From positions 620,096 to 684,095 of the forward strand of contig SCFE01000047.1 in the NCBI GenBank assembly GCA_004352715.1: 64,000 bases of DNA, read 5' to 3'. The stretch comes from Hofstenia miamia. Its lineage: Eukaryota > Xenacoelomorpha > Acoela. Both the position numbers and the translations under genes were made by a program. The number at the start of each line of letters is the position of its first letter. The stretch's first letter is position 1. Positions 46,935 to 58,329 of this stretch are shown piece after piece. The notes under the pieces were generated by a model. The model ran no database searches. It worked only from the letters and a program-made list of their open reading frames with translations, and was not told the DNA's origin.

Positions 46935-47139
46935 CATAAACACCCAAGAAACCCTTTGAAGGCAATGCTGCAATTACCAACACACATGGCATAAAAAATT
47001 CACTGATAACAGTACTGAACATTTATGAAACCCAACATACATAATGGAATCTATGGCCATGAGATACTACCACAAACACAAATGGAAACTAATTGATTCT
47101 GGTAAACTTTACACAGCATCAACCATGTGAAACTTAATA

Positions 47140-47839
47140 CTACCGGAATACTTACGAACGTGAAGTTGTACAAAAAGTCCACAAACAAGGTCATAAAGGA
47201 GTACACCAAACCGAACTGATTATACAGCAAAATTTTGTAACACCCTACCTTCCACCAACTATCGAGGATGTCATTAACAAATGCCAATCCTGCATCCTCC
47301 TCAACAAATCACACTTTCCTGGGCAGTGAGCCAAACTCGAAAAATACAAGCAGAGTACACTAATAATATCGTCAATGCTGACACAGAACAACTGTCCAAC
47401 GACGACGAAGGCTACTCCTATGTACTCATTATGGTCAATCACTTCACCAAGCATTTCACCAAGTATTGCAAGAGGATACCTCTCAAAAACATCAAAACTC
47501 AAACAACAGCAGAAGCAATACTTAATAACTGGGTGTGCATGTTCAGTCCTATGACTCAACTCATCACTGACCAAGGAAAACAGTTCGAAAAATGGCTTAT
47601 TCCAAACCTTAGCATCCAAACTAGAAATCCTCCATAGGCACAAAATGATAAATCACCCTCAAGCAAATGGTGCCAAAGAAAGAGTAAATCAAACACTCTT
47701 AAAACTAATGAGAACCATCACATCACAGGTTGGAGGCAAACAATGGAGAGAGATATTACCAATGGTGAAATACTTCTATAACACCTCAACACACTCTACC
47801 ACCAAGGTCTCTCCATACAAAGCTATGTACAGCCATTAA
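47140..47839 (+). pseudogene. Gypsy-type integrase (HHCC and DDE core), frameshifted
   Basis: Plus-strand frames give, in order, a zinc-binding region (HKQGHKGVHQTELI then INKCQSCILLNK, an H-x3-H...C-x2-C pattern). A core frame (47281-47637) follows with DDEGYSYVLIMVNHFTKHF, in the position of the first catalytic Asp, and LITDQGKQFEKW with the second. After a stop, HPQANGAKERVNQTLLKLMR carries the catalytic Glu, followed by an FYNTSTHSTTKVSPY tail (to 47839). Integrase inserts the element cDNA into the genome. Several frame breaks make this copy inactive. The related LTR lies about 500 bases downstream. The rest of pol is missing upstream, where Tc1 and TA-repeat sequence lie. Confidence 0.85.
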
Positions 47840-48673
47840 GCTCCCACTCCTGTTTCTATGCTCTTTAGAGGATACTGCAGTCCAGTCGACAACGATTACA
47901 TAATGCAACTCATGTCTAACATTACAAAAACTCACGAAACTATGTGAGCTCAAGCAGAAAAAAGCACAATTCGCCAACAACGACACTTCAACACACATCT
48001 GATAGATGACACACATTTGTGAAGATGACACTAATGATTGCACTGAAATGACAAAATTTGTACCATAACTTCTATGAAATCTTCATGCATCATTGTTGCA
48101 CCAACAATCTCCGACAATCTATCAGCATTCCAGGCACAACAAAGAACCTAAAATACATACGATATCACAAAATAAACACAACCAAACTCAAAACGAGTGC
48201 TTACCTTAGTAGACAAGAAGACATTGCCGAAAACACTTGGGAAGACACTTGAATACTCCCGACTTCGCGAGGACACCCAAAACCTACTTCAGCAACCATC
48301 AAACCATATTTCTTCTGCCTAGCTCAGGGTAGGTTAGGGTGGGCGTGTGCCATAACTACCTAGTCCGGAACCTCTATACTGTTCCCGCCATCGCCACTAG
48401 AGGTTCCCGTCACTATTCATCTCGCTTCCTCTTTAGTTCCGGCGTTGATCAGCTACCCTTGCTTACGTCATTGCGCAATATACAATTTAGTTCTGCCTAT
48501 CGGCAGGTTTTGTTGTTGCTTATTTTCCTCTATGTATGAATAAGGCATTATTGTGCGCAAGCGTTAATAAACACTCTTAGTTCATGCAAGTCGTGTTCTC
48601 TTTGCTCTTACTTGTATTATTTACTATTGATGGCAGCTTTGTTGTCTCGCTTCGGCACTAATTGCCACGTATT

Positions 48674-48744
48674 CAGGGGCGCACCCAGCTTTTTTTCTGA
48701 GGAGGGGAACTATTCTTTAGATTATATATATATATATATATACA

Positions 48745-48775
<31 letters not shown>

Positions 48776-50126
48776 ATGATTATATAATTACACTATAATC
48801 TAAACTTAAAGAGCTTTTATCAAATAAATTCTTGCCATGTGATTAAAGTGTTTGATATACCCAGAAGTTGCTTTCATATTAGGATCGTGTTATAATTTTT
48901 TTGAAATGTTAATAATTAATTTCAGTTTTTAAGCTAATATTATTCTTGCATTTAGATAGATGTAAATGTTGATGGTATTCCCCTTTTCAAATCAAGCAGT
49001 TTGGCTGTTTGGCCTATATTGGCTTCTGTTGTATCTTTCACAGAAAGTGTTTTTATCGTTGCAGTTTTCATTGGAACTACAAAACCGCCGATTCGTGAAT
49101 ACTTTATCGACTTTATTAATGAGTTAAAAGAGAAGCCTAATGTATCAATTAGGTTTATGCCTTTGGATGCGCCTGCGCGTTCATATGTCAAGCAGACAAA
49201 GCAGTGTGGCGGGTATTCAGCCTGTGACTACTGTGATGTTTATGGCATTTATGTTGAAAACCGGGTTACATATAATGAAGTTGGTTCATTGCGGACTGAT
49301 GCAGATTTCAGAAATAAAAAAGACCTCGATCATCACATGGATGTTTCTCCTTTGGAAGATCTTCATATTGACTTTGTAATGTCTTTTCCTCCTGATTACA
49401 TGCATGTTGTCTTGCTTGGTTGTACAAGGAAATTAATTTTTTATTGGATTCAGGGGAGTTTGAAGTTTCGTCAACCATCTCGAATTGTAAAAGAAATTTC
49501 AAAACATATNNNNNNNNNNNNNNNNNNNNNNNNNNNNNNNNNNNNNNNNNNNNNNNNNNNNNNNNNNNNNNNNNNNNNNNNNNNNNNNNNNNNNNNNNNN
49601 NNNNNNNNNNNNNNNNNNNNNNNNNNNNNNNNNNNNNNNNNNNNNNNNNNNAATGGTGCGAAATAGAGTTAATGTTATGCCTTTAATATATAAAAAAGTG
49701 AATTTGGTAGTGGAAGCATAATGTATATTTTGGTCATCAAACTGTGCTGTACACATGCAATAGCCAATACTGTATTAATTTACTAGGCAGGACAATAATG
49801 ATTTTCGAATTGGGACTTTATTATGTTTCACCAAGATTTTCATCCATTAATGCTTGTGAGAACGTTCTTAGTGAACCTAAATAATTGCAAATTATTGGTA
49901 ATTTTTCTTCTTCTAAAGTATTCAATAAATTAATTGATTTCCAATTATTGTAATAATTGCAATATCAATTAATTATTGCTTACCCCTGCAGAGAGATTTG
50001 AAGCATTGCTTAATATATATGTACTATGTTATCATATCAGCATACATTTCATGAGGAATGGAAACATCTGTGCTCTGTTGAGGGGGGGAACGTTCCCCCA
50101 GTTCCCCCCCTCTGGGTGCGCCTCTG
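48674..50126 (+). mobile_element. hAT-like element, copy 3, with transposase exon
   Basis: The ends CAGGGGCGCACCCAGC (48674) and, inverted, CAGAGGCGCACCCAGA (50126) match those of the 38-40 kb copy. (TA)n lies just inside the left end in both. The element holds a transposase-like exon (48955-49509), a 142-N gap (49510-49651) and a right part (49652-50126) shared with the 38 kb copy and partly with 8700-8856. It is inserted into an LTR, so it is younger than that LTR. Confidence 0.9.
48955..49509 (+). pseudogene. Transposase exon of the CAGGGGCGCACCC family
   Basis: The plus-strand frame opens after a CATTTAG acceptor-like site with DVNVDGIPLFKSSSLAVWPI, then FIGTTKPPIREYFIDFINEL and a MPLDAPARSYVKQTKQCGGY segment with C-x2-C-x2-C. 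Next comes SLRTDADFRNKKDLDHHMDV, and finally SPLEDLHIDFVMSFPPDYMH with VVLLGCTRKLI before the gap. This arrangement (IDG..LFKSS, DAPAR, GY..C..C, SPL..l.iD, FPxDYMHxVxLG) recurs in many animal transposon proteins that I associate, from memory, with CACTA/EnSpm-like or unclassified families. No BED finger or hAT core is visible. The exon is cut by the gap, so completeness is unknown. Confidence 0.6.
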
Positions 50127-50766
50127 CACGTATTCCTAGATGCTGCCAGTGCTGAACATATCCGCAGTAGTTCTAATTGCATTATATTTGTATCAGTCCA
50201 GATGCTTGTACTCTATTACATCCTTAAGCTGGCCTCGTTAATGTATACTACTTTAAAATGCTTATGTCTGAATGGTACTCTAGGATATTTTACCTCAGCA
50301 AGACTAGATACGATGCTATCACTGTGCTTATGCTTTTCTATATTGCTAACTATGATGATGCTAGAATATATATACAGTAGTTATATTAATAATACATCTA
50401 CTTATTAACACAGCACATAATTGTATGTAATTATATCGTAGTTTGATATATTGGATTCATATTCCGAAATACAAGTTAAGTAGGTATATGTGTAATATAA
50501 GTATTGACTAAATTGTCAGACATTGTATTCTGATAAAGAATTTCAATCTACCACAGATAGCAATGCAGTTGAAATGTACATGCCTGTACATTCACCAGTA
50601 ATAGAATCCTAATATATAATATGTTAAAAATATAATTTACAGGTTGGAGCAGTTGATCTTCCGTTTTTAGCTGCTCAAAGACAATTAAATGAGAACATTT
50701 AAAGTTGAATATTTTCATGATTGCAAATAACAAAATCAATGACAAGCTAAACCAGCTTCTTTCAAA

Positions 50767-51078
50767 TTACGTTTGAACCTGTTGTGTGAGATAATGAATG
50801 TGTTGCTTGCATTTCTTAAAGAAGGACATGTACCATCCCCAAAAGCTGTAACCTGTAACAACATCATGTTTTAAATCATTTGACACCAGCCTATGTTCCT
50901 GGTTGCCAGCATGCGATTGAGGTAAAATAGTCAGATTAATCAAAAATCGTCTCTTCCAATCATGTATTGTTGGAACAGGTGGATCCTCTTTATTAAAAAC
51001 TTTTTTAAATCGCCTTCTTGCTTCCTCACAATTAGCTGCTATAGAATAACTAACTGCAGACGCAATTTCACGTTTCAA
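50767..51078 (-). pseudogene. HTH-domain fragment resembling transposon-associated DUF4817
   Basis: Minus-strand frame with AANCEEARRRFKKVFNKEDP, then PVPTIHDWKRRFLINLTILP. The pattern A-x-R-x-F...P-x-x-x-T-I-x-x-W-x-x-x-F-x-x-x-G fits the helix-turn-helix DUF4817 module found at the N-terminus of many arthropod and other invertebrate transposon-like proteins. The expected downstream DDE part is not found, so this is an isolated fragment. Confidence 0.45.
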
Positions 51079-54000
51079 GATATTGATTTTGTATTTTAGT
51101 TATATTCCGCATGTATGTTTAGAATTTTCGTTTAATATGTAAACTATATGTAATTTTTTTAATGGCAAGATCAACTGTACAAACCTGTATAATTATATTT
51201 TAGTAACAATAATTATACTCTATAATTGACAGACAGGTTTAACCCGAATTTGTTTAAGAGAACAAAAATGTCATTTCCAGTTTCTTAAACTGATGTCTAT
51301 TGAAATGGAGTTGAAAAAATTCATGACTTTACCGTATATAGATAAAATTGTTTTGTGAAAAATTGTTTTGTAAAATGTCATGTACAAAGAAAAAACACAA
51401 ATAACATTTTGAGGACAAAATTGCTCTAATGATTACAAAATGTCTAGTGTTGACCTTAAACCCTCTTTTCATTAAAAATGTCCTGAGCAGCTAAGCAGAT
51501 TGACTTATATAGCTCGAATGTTCTGGGAAAAGTGACAGCAATAGTTGGTTTGCAAGTGAAAATGAAAAAGTAATAGGATTTGCTGATAACATCCAAGATA
51601 GAAAGTTAGAAAACCATCGTTTGTATCTTTTGGAGCTTGTGAAAGCATTTCATATGAAGTAGTGCTATTGGGTAAAAAATCCACAATTGTGATTTTGAGG
51701 AATAACACGGATTAGGACCACATGTAAAATGTGATCTTGCATTGACGCTGTCAGCTGTAAAAACTTGCATACGGAGATATGTTACAATTGAGAATGACCT
51801 ATTTGAGCTTGTAATCGAGTTATATTGGTTTCCCTCTTTTTAAATTCCATGAACCATGTTCCGCCATGTGTTTTTGTTGGACTGGGGTAGGAAGATTTTG
51901 CAGCTAGTTTAGAAATTTAATGTCTCCTAGAGAAATACTTTTTGTGCCAAACCTATATGTGTAAGGGAGGTCTTCTGCTTAAAAACTAATTCCATTTTTT
52001 TAAAAATCAGTGTTGCTTTACGGCTAGAAAAACTATTACTTTTGGAAAATTTCATGAATTATTGGTCTGTGGATAATTGCAATAGCATTCTGTACCGTTT
52101 AAATTCCATTATTTTGATTTGACAAATTAATATCAATCCCTGTCTCATATTTGCACTGCTGCTCTTCTAGTCTTGTGAGTCTTCCTTAGGGCTGAATTTT
52201 TTCACTAGGTGTGTATTAATACACGAAAAAATAATATTTACGTGACGATGTATCATATTTGCTGTAGTTCATGAATTGTTTCATTTAAAGTACATAAATG
52301 TAATTTCAAATATTTATTTTTTTTGCCCTCAAAAATATTTCTTCTGCTGTCATGAGCTATAATTATTGTTTTCTAGATTTTTAAACAATTAGATAAATGT
52401 CCTCATTGAAACGTAATGTATATAATTTTACTAAACAAATGCGGGTTAAGACACATAATAATCATATTCACTATGATAACATTAAACAGAATTAATCCAT
52501 AAATTGCGCTTTAATATTGAAATATTGTAATCAATAAATTTCAAACAACACGCTCTTATTTTCTGTGTAATTGTGAGTAATGCCATTTTTTTGAAAATTA
52601 AATCATTTGTTATTAAATTACAAGTATCAAAAAATTGACATTAACCATTTGTAAAACTTCCATTAGATTGTTTTAAATAAAACTAGCAAATTAGTAAGAT
52701 TTGTATAGTGTTGACCCCAATATTCTAAATATATGCACAAAGAAATTTGGGAAAACTTTGAAAAATTTGATTTTTAAATATATTTACAGTAGACAACAGT
52801 TACATATATGGAAATCGAATTAGGGGCTTTTTCACAGATGCATAAGATGGTAGCAAAATATCAGGTGTAAATATTAACAGAAAATTGGAATTTTCAACAA
52901 AAATGTAACTGTGGAGTTAATAATTGTTAAGTTTTTGAGTTGTATTGAAAATCTGAGAAATTAAGAAATATTTAGAATTATATCACTCATTGTATGAACA
53001 TTTTTATCAAAAATAATTAGAAACTGAATAAGAAGGTTTTGTAAATAAAAACACCAAAATTTTTACCAAAATTAAGGAACTTTTAGAACTAGCCTCTTCA
53101 CCTAGTTTCTTATTAAAAAACGTGTAGTAGATTAATAATTGATTGAGAGTTGATTGACTCTAGTCATTTAATTATCGAACTGCCCTAATCTTACACGAAT
53201 TCAGACAAGATATTTAGAAAAACATTGTAAAAAACATGTTTAAAACCTGTATGCATTTTGTCATACTCTAATTGAAATTGTGGAAAAATGACGCTGGAAC
53301 AACACTAATGTTAAAGTAAATGATAAAATTGCGATTTGTTATTCTGTATTGTGCGTAATAACAATGTCTGTGATGCGATCGAACATATATATGATATGAA
53401 ATCAAACAATATTTTCTAACTAAAATTTATAAATAAAATGCTAAATTCACGGAAGGACTAAGTTACCTATATTTTTAGGTGGGACTAAGTTACCTATATT
53501 TTTAGGTGAAAAAAAATAAGAAAACAAGTATATATTCATATATCATTCAAATATTCACAACTTCTTTATAAAACCACAATATTCTCATAATTGAAGTAAA
53601 CCTAACAGAATTCAACTAAAAGTTAAGGTAAAAACCCTAATTTTTAAGTGAAAAATTGTTAACTAAATTTTTTAGGTGATGAAACACAGATAAATTTTTT
53701 AGAGTGTAAGTTACATGGATGTACATACTTGTCAATGTGACATGGAAGATATTCCATGTAGTGGCATGTAATATCCATGATCTCCCATGTCGCATGGATT
53801 ATCCATGTAACATGCTAGTTTAATCAGTTTTAGGCAAGTTTCGTTTTATTGGGTCAGTTGTAATGCATCAAACCAAAGATATGCAACATGTATACTGATC
53901 TGCAAAGTCTGATGACACATTTATATAATATAATACGAAAGTAATACAAATAATACTATACATATTAATAATACGATCTTAATATGAAAGATGCGATTTG

Positions 54001-54470
54001 TACTATTAATTCGAACGTAATAAGATAGATACAATAAGGATTATTCATATTATGTTTATTACATTTAAGTATGATTAAACTACGGTTATTATATATTTAA
54101 CATGGGTATTTATTGACATTTGCTAATCTAAGTGACTACTATTGGCTCTAGGTCCTAGAAGGCAATACGGATCAGTCTGAAAATTTAATAGGATCTAAGT
54201 TGGACCGATACCCATCTAACAAACTGAAAAACAAGGACGCAGGCAAGGCCTTTTAGGTAATAAAAATATAATTAAAAAATGATTTAACTCTAGAAGGCTT
54301 GTAAACCACAAAATCAAAATTTGCATAATTATACATACACAGAGTTGACATTAGCAGAAATTACATTGCTAAAACTTTTTTGTGACGGATATATGCAAAG
54401 TTTTTGTCAAATTTTGACTAGTTCAGGAAGCAAAATTTCATAAGTTAAATAGTAGAGGTCACATTTCAAT
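51079..54470. other. AT-rich sequence, no gene recognised
   Basis: Only short frames without motifs. A perfect tandem duplication of about 27 bp (AAGTTACCTATATTTTTAGG) lies near 53459-53512, and a CATGGA-rich inverted repeat lies at 53709-53809. Confidence 0.6.
53709..53809. repeat. Nested inverted repeat built on ATCCATGTAAC
   Basis: The outer arms GTTACATGGAT and ATCCATGTAAC are perfect inverted repeats, with an inner ACATGGA/TCCATGT palindrome. Possibly a foldback element remnant. Confidence 0.55.
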
Positions 54471-54479
54471 ATCACGCAA

Positions 54480-54885
54480 TCAAAAACCAGAATAACGTCG
54501 CAAGAAAGTACAGAATGCTACAAAAGAACCGCATGGAAGAATCAGATGAACAGAACACGGAGCGACTATAGCCTCTATCAGACAGCGAATGAAAAAACGC
54601 AAAGAAGAAGAAACAGTGGAATATACTTCACATAAAGATGTACCAAAAATAGAGGGAATAGCTGCTGTGAAAAAGAGACGACCGAATAGATCACACAGCG
54701 ACGTTAAAAATCAAGGAGGTCATGAAAATGAAGAGAAAAATAGAAGACAAGAACAAATTTCAACGGAAGAAGCCGCTTCACTTGTCTTGTCAAATGTTTC
54801 TGACAATTACAAGAAATTTGTGCGCTCGTCAATATCGTTTTCAAAATGGAAATTATTGAATTACAGTCTCCACTTGCAATTTTAA
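54480..54885 (+). pseudogene. Charged coding remnant, possibly the 5' part of the Helitron
   Basis: The plus-strand frame 54589-54885 is rich in Lys, Glu and Arg, with a KKRRPNRSHSDVK basic stretch and an EEAASLVLSNVSDNYKKFVR end. Just upstream, another frame reads KYRMLQKNRMEESDEQNTER, like the R-x-R-x-x-E repeats that often open Helitron ORFs. The strand and position upstream of the Helitron domains at 56.9-58.3 kb fit one element. This is weak evidence. Confidence 0.3.
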
Positions 54886-55330
54886 ACTGTAAGCGAAGTA
54901 TTTTTTCGAAAATCCTTTTTCAAAGGTATTTGTATTCATTTAAAAACAGCATTGATACGTGTATATTACTGCAATGGTGATATTGCAAAGAAATTAGTAA
55001 GCGAGCAGTTTTAGTTTACCCGCCTTTTTTCATTGTTAATATTCAAATCGAAAATTGTATGTAAATAGTAAATCTGCAGTACATCATTCTTAACAGCACA
55101 TTATTCTGAAGCCATTTGTAGCAAGTTCAAAAAGCGTTTTTTGAAATTGGTTATAATCCACATTTTGAAAATATATGCCAAGATTACTATTTTCAAATTC
55201 CATTTTTTCTACAAATGCGTTTACGAAAGTTGTTATTTGAAGGAGACAATTATAGAGAGTAAAATAGTGAATTTTTTTATTAACGAAAAATAGAACCCGG
55301 TCATGAGAAAAATTTGAATTTGCCTTTAGT

Positions 55331-55333
55331 GGG

Positions 55334-55398
<65 letters not shown>
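55331..55398. repeat. (TA)n microsatellite ending at a 79-N gap
   Basis: TA tract with a few interruptions, running into N at 55399-55477. Confidence 0.9.
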
Positions 55399-55492
55399 NN
55401 NNNNNNNNNNNNNNNNNNNNNNNNNNNNNNNNNNNNNNNNNNNNNNNNNNNNNNNNNNNNNNNNNNNNNNNNNNNNNTTATATACTCCCAAT

Positions 55493-56329
55493 CAGGGCCT
55501 TGCAATAATGTATTGCAATATTATTGCAATACAAAAAATGCAAAATAAATATATTGCACTATAAGTTGGCTATTGCAATATATTGCAATATATTGCAATA
55601 TTTTGTTCTTAAATATATAAAATCAAAATTTGTTTCAGGACTTTGCTAATCCTATGATAGCTTCGTGTCAGTTAGTCAAATTCATTGTACATTTATCTGA
55701 ATGCATAAACATGAGTCCAGCCAAATGTTTGGAATACATATTTGAAAGCTAAGAAATTTTTTCAATATAATTACAAAGTGTCATAATATATATTTTTTGC
55801 TCGGAGTGCAACATAAAATCAATAATCGACTCTTTTATTATACAGAGTACAATATTTCGCAGCTAAAAAGTTTATCAACAAAGCAACAAAATTTAATTGA
55901 ACTAAAAAGGCCCAATATGAAACTTAGTACTGGTACAATTCAAAAATCTATTCAAGCCGGTTGTCAGCACGTAGAATTTCCTTTAGGGTATTCATATCCC
56001 AGAAATTTCTATTGCAATGTAGAAATATTTGGAATTCTAAATTCATTGGTAACAGACTCTGACGAACATCTGAAAAAGCCAAACCCGCAATGCTAAACAA
56101 CCTTGCTACAACATCAGATGTAGGCAAAATAAATTTTGTATTGATTGAGGGATCGGCTATCCTACATTCCTCAGAGAAACCAGGAAATTTTTTTCAAAAA
56201 ACACCTCCAATAATATTGCAATATATTTCAATATATTGCAATACTATTGCAATGAAATTCGGCTGCAATAAATATATTGCAATATATTTATTGCAATATA
56301 TTTTATTAGCAATATATTATTGAAAGGCC

Positions 56330-56332
<3 letters not shown>
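55493..56332 (+). mobile_element. DNA transposon with CAGGGCCTT termini and TTGCAATA repeats
   Basis: The ends CAGGGCCTTGCAATAATG and, inverted, CAGGGCCTTTCAATAATA are terminal inverted repeats. About 110 bases inside each end consist of ATTGCAATATATTGCAATA-type repeats. Such arrays of short subterminal motifs are usual in hAT elements. No clean target duplication is visible, because the right flank is (TA)n and the left one lies 15 bases from a gap. A 99-residue frame (55797-56096) in the middle is not recognised. Confidence 0.65.
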
Positions 56333-56377
<45 letters not shown>

Positions 56378-56384
56378 GTAAGTG
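56333..56384. repeat. (TA)n microsatellite
   Basis: TA tract with a few TG/GTA interruptions directly after the transposon end. Confidence 0.9.
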
Positions 56385-56404
56385 TATTTTAAATATGTAT
56401 ATTT

Positions 56405-56590
56405 TTTTATTAGTTAATTACTATATCTTTTCAACAACCTCAAACACAGCAATACGCTTTAATGAGAAATTTTCAACATTAATTAAAGTATGTTTCCCAA
56501 TTGACCTACCCATGCGCTAAGGTTTTCAAATTTGCTAATAGGTTCTAAGAAAATTCTTTGTAAATGTGGAAAAACGTTTAGTCTTTAAAA
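56405..56590 (-). pseudogene. Decayed coding repeat of unknown family, copy 2
   Basis: Minus-strand counterpart of 29745-29915. It shares the CGTTTTTCCAC, ACAAAGAATTTTC and GCATGGGTAGGTC blocks and the KFENL..AWVG frame. Continuing upstream on the same strand is a 76-residue frame (56578-56808, with CGITRDFVNKFRISPVANVK) that may belong to the same element. Family not recognised. Confidence 0.45.
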
Positions 56591-56876
56591 CGGTCGATAG
56601 GCTGCTTAAGGTTAACAAAGAAGTGTTTCATTATGGTATTATGGATATATGTCGTAATTGCATAATTTTCTATTTTCATAGATTCATAATAATATTTGCG
56701 AATGAATGATTTCTTAACATTCGCCACTGGAGAGATCCGAAATTTATTGACAAAATCTCTTGTAATGCCACATGCCTTCTTGCTGCCGTCATCATTACAA
56801 GAGTTCAAGTGTTCAATTTAAATATAAAAATAACACTATTACATAGACAGTTAAGGAAATATCAAATACAGTTCTC

Positions 56877-58320
56877 ATGGCAAAAATTGGGTCTGCAAAC
56901 TGTCAAGTCAATCTTAGATCAATGGCTTGGCTTTGGATAAAATTACAAAAAATTGAAAGACTTGAGACCACTGGAAGTACGTTTGATCAACCAGCGTATT
57001 CCACTCATGAACTTCTTTGCTTGCAGAGAGGAAGACAAAAAGCCATCCATGGAAGTGCTGTAAGTGTTCCATCTAATCTTCTGTTGGGTGCAGCCTTATT
57101 ATCAATACTTCCAGAATCATCTCAAGTGATTCCTTTGAAGCAAATATGGAAACTGCGATACAATAAGGGGCATTATATGTACGAATATGTTTATCCAAAA
57201 GAGCTCTTGTTTGGATAAGAAATACCAAGTAATCACAAAGCCGCAAAACGATGCTAATTCAATACAAAATCGACGTCGTTATTTAAAATATATTTATTAC
57301 GGAAACAGAATGATTTCCATTTGTACACTGGAATTTGGAGGCACTTATAACTAACATGTGAACATTCTTCTACAATTTCTTAAAAATCACATATATTGAC
57401 TTGTACATGAGCATTAATTTCAGTTGCTGTTATTGTAATAAATGCCTATTAAAGAAAATACATTGCATTTTAGATAATTGTGTTATATTTGTGATTACAA
57501 TGCTAAATTGTTAATTTTAAATTGCGAAATAATTTAAAACAATAAAATGCTAGCAATAAATACTTTACAAACTTATACAATTTACGCCAAAAAATCGATA
57601 CAAAACGATACAAATATTAATGAACGCAACATTTGCTAAGAAGCACAACTACAAAATTAGGGATGTACTTTGTGATGGAAAATTCTTTTATCATGCAGAA
57701 TCCTTTCAACTCAACGCTGCTGGAGTGCAATCATAAAGTAAAGCAGAAGTAAGGGAGAAGCTTCTGAGATATCTGGACACAGAAGATTCAAGAGTTAAGT
57801 TCACGAGGTTTCTACAAATTCCTGAAGAATCAAACTCAACAGGAAGAACAAAAACCATGGTGTTTTGTTGATTGATGAAAAAATATGAAGAATTGACCAA
57901 TGCCCAAAATATTCTTTTAGTAAAGGAGTCTGCCTTTAGAACCACCCAAAAAGAAAACCTCTAAGAGATATTTCAATCAGATACTTCTTCACAGAATTGG
58001 TTGATTTACAAGAGATATAAACTACCTCTTCGCCAGTCAGTATGCATTGGAGGCAAAGCAAATAAAATCAACATAAAAATATCATTATGACAAACAAGCG
58101 GAAAAAATTTCCAAAACATGACCATTAACGTAGATTTTATGAAAACTGATAATGTTAAAGCCATCATACGTACAGATACTGCTATTAAATTCCTGAAGAA
58201 AATACGGGGTTCTCCAGCATATTGGAATACTGTTTTACTTGATCTTTTAGCGGTGGTTTGACAACTAAGAATACCAACTTGGTTCTTGACACTGTTTTTG
58301 CAGATATGCACTGGCCATAA
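56877..58320 (+). pseudogene. Helitron protein remnant (DUF6570-like and Helitron_like_N domains)
   Basis: A plus-strand frame at 56877-57218 contains QRGRQKAIHGSAVSVPSNLL, then LRYNKGHYMYEYVYPKEL. This is the G-x-Q-x-A-I-x-G-x-x-V-x-V-P block and R-x-L-x-Y-x-G-H-Y motif of the domain preceding the Helitron replicase. After decayed sequence, frames near 58145-58320 read IRTDTAIKFLKKIRGSPAYW and VLLDLLAV, then RIPTWFLTLF. That is the signature of the Helitron N-terminal replicase region (FLKxIRGSPAYW...LLAMIRQLGxPTxFLTxS). HUH endonuclease and helicase motifs are not found. Helitrons move by rolling-circle replication; this copy has several stops. Confidence 0.7.
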
Positions 58321-58329
58321 ACTAATGAA

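Larger units (their letters stand above)
48666..50134. other. 8-bp target-site duplication CACGTATT around the 48.7 kb element
   Basis: CACGTATT at 48666-48673 and 50127-50134 directly flanks the terminal repeats. Only one copy occurs in the homologous LTR near 11450. Confidence 0.9.
48340..50365 (+). repeat. 3' LTR of a Gypsy-like element, split by a hAT-like insertion
   Basis: It starts TGTGCCATAAC after a purine-rich AGGGTAGGTTAGGGTGGG (possible polypurine tract). It contains a TTAATAAACAC polyadenylation-type signal near 48563 and runs to the insertion point at 48673. Sequence homologous to the 11.3-11.8 kb LTR resumes at 50127 and ends at GATGATGCTAGA (50365). Without the insert the LTR is about 570 bp, close to the other LTR, so both belong to one family. 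Confidence 0.65.

Noticed and set aside
47245-48043. Minus-strand frames of 85-132 residues
   Set aside because: Antisense shadows of the Gypsy integrase.
57706-58311. Minus-strand frames of 79 and 101 residues
   Set aside because: Antisense of the Helitron remnant, which has motif support on the plus strand.
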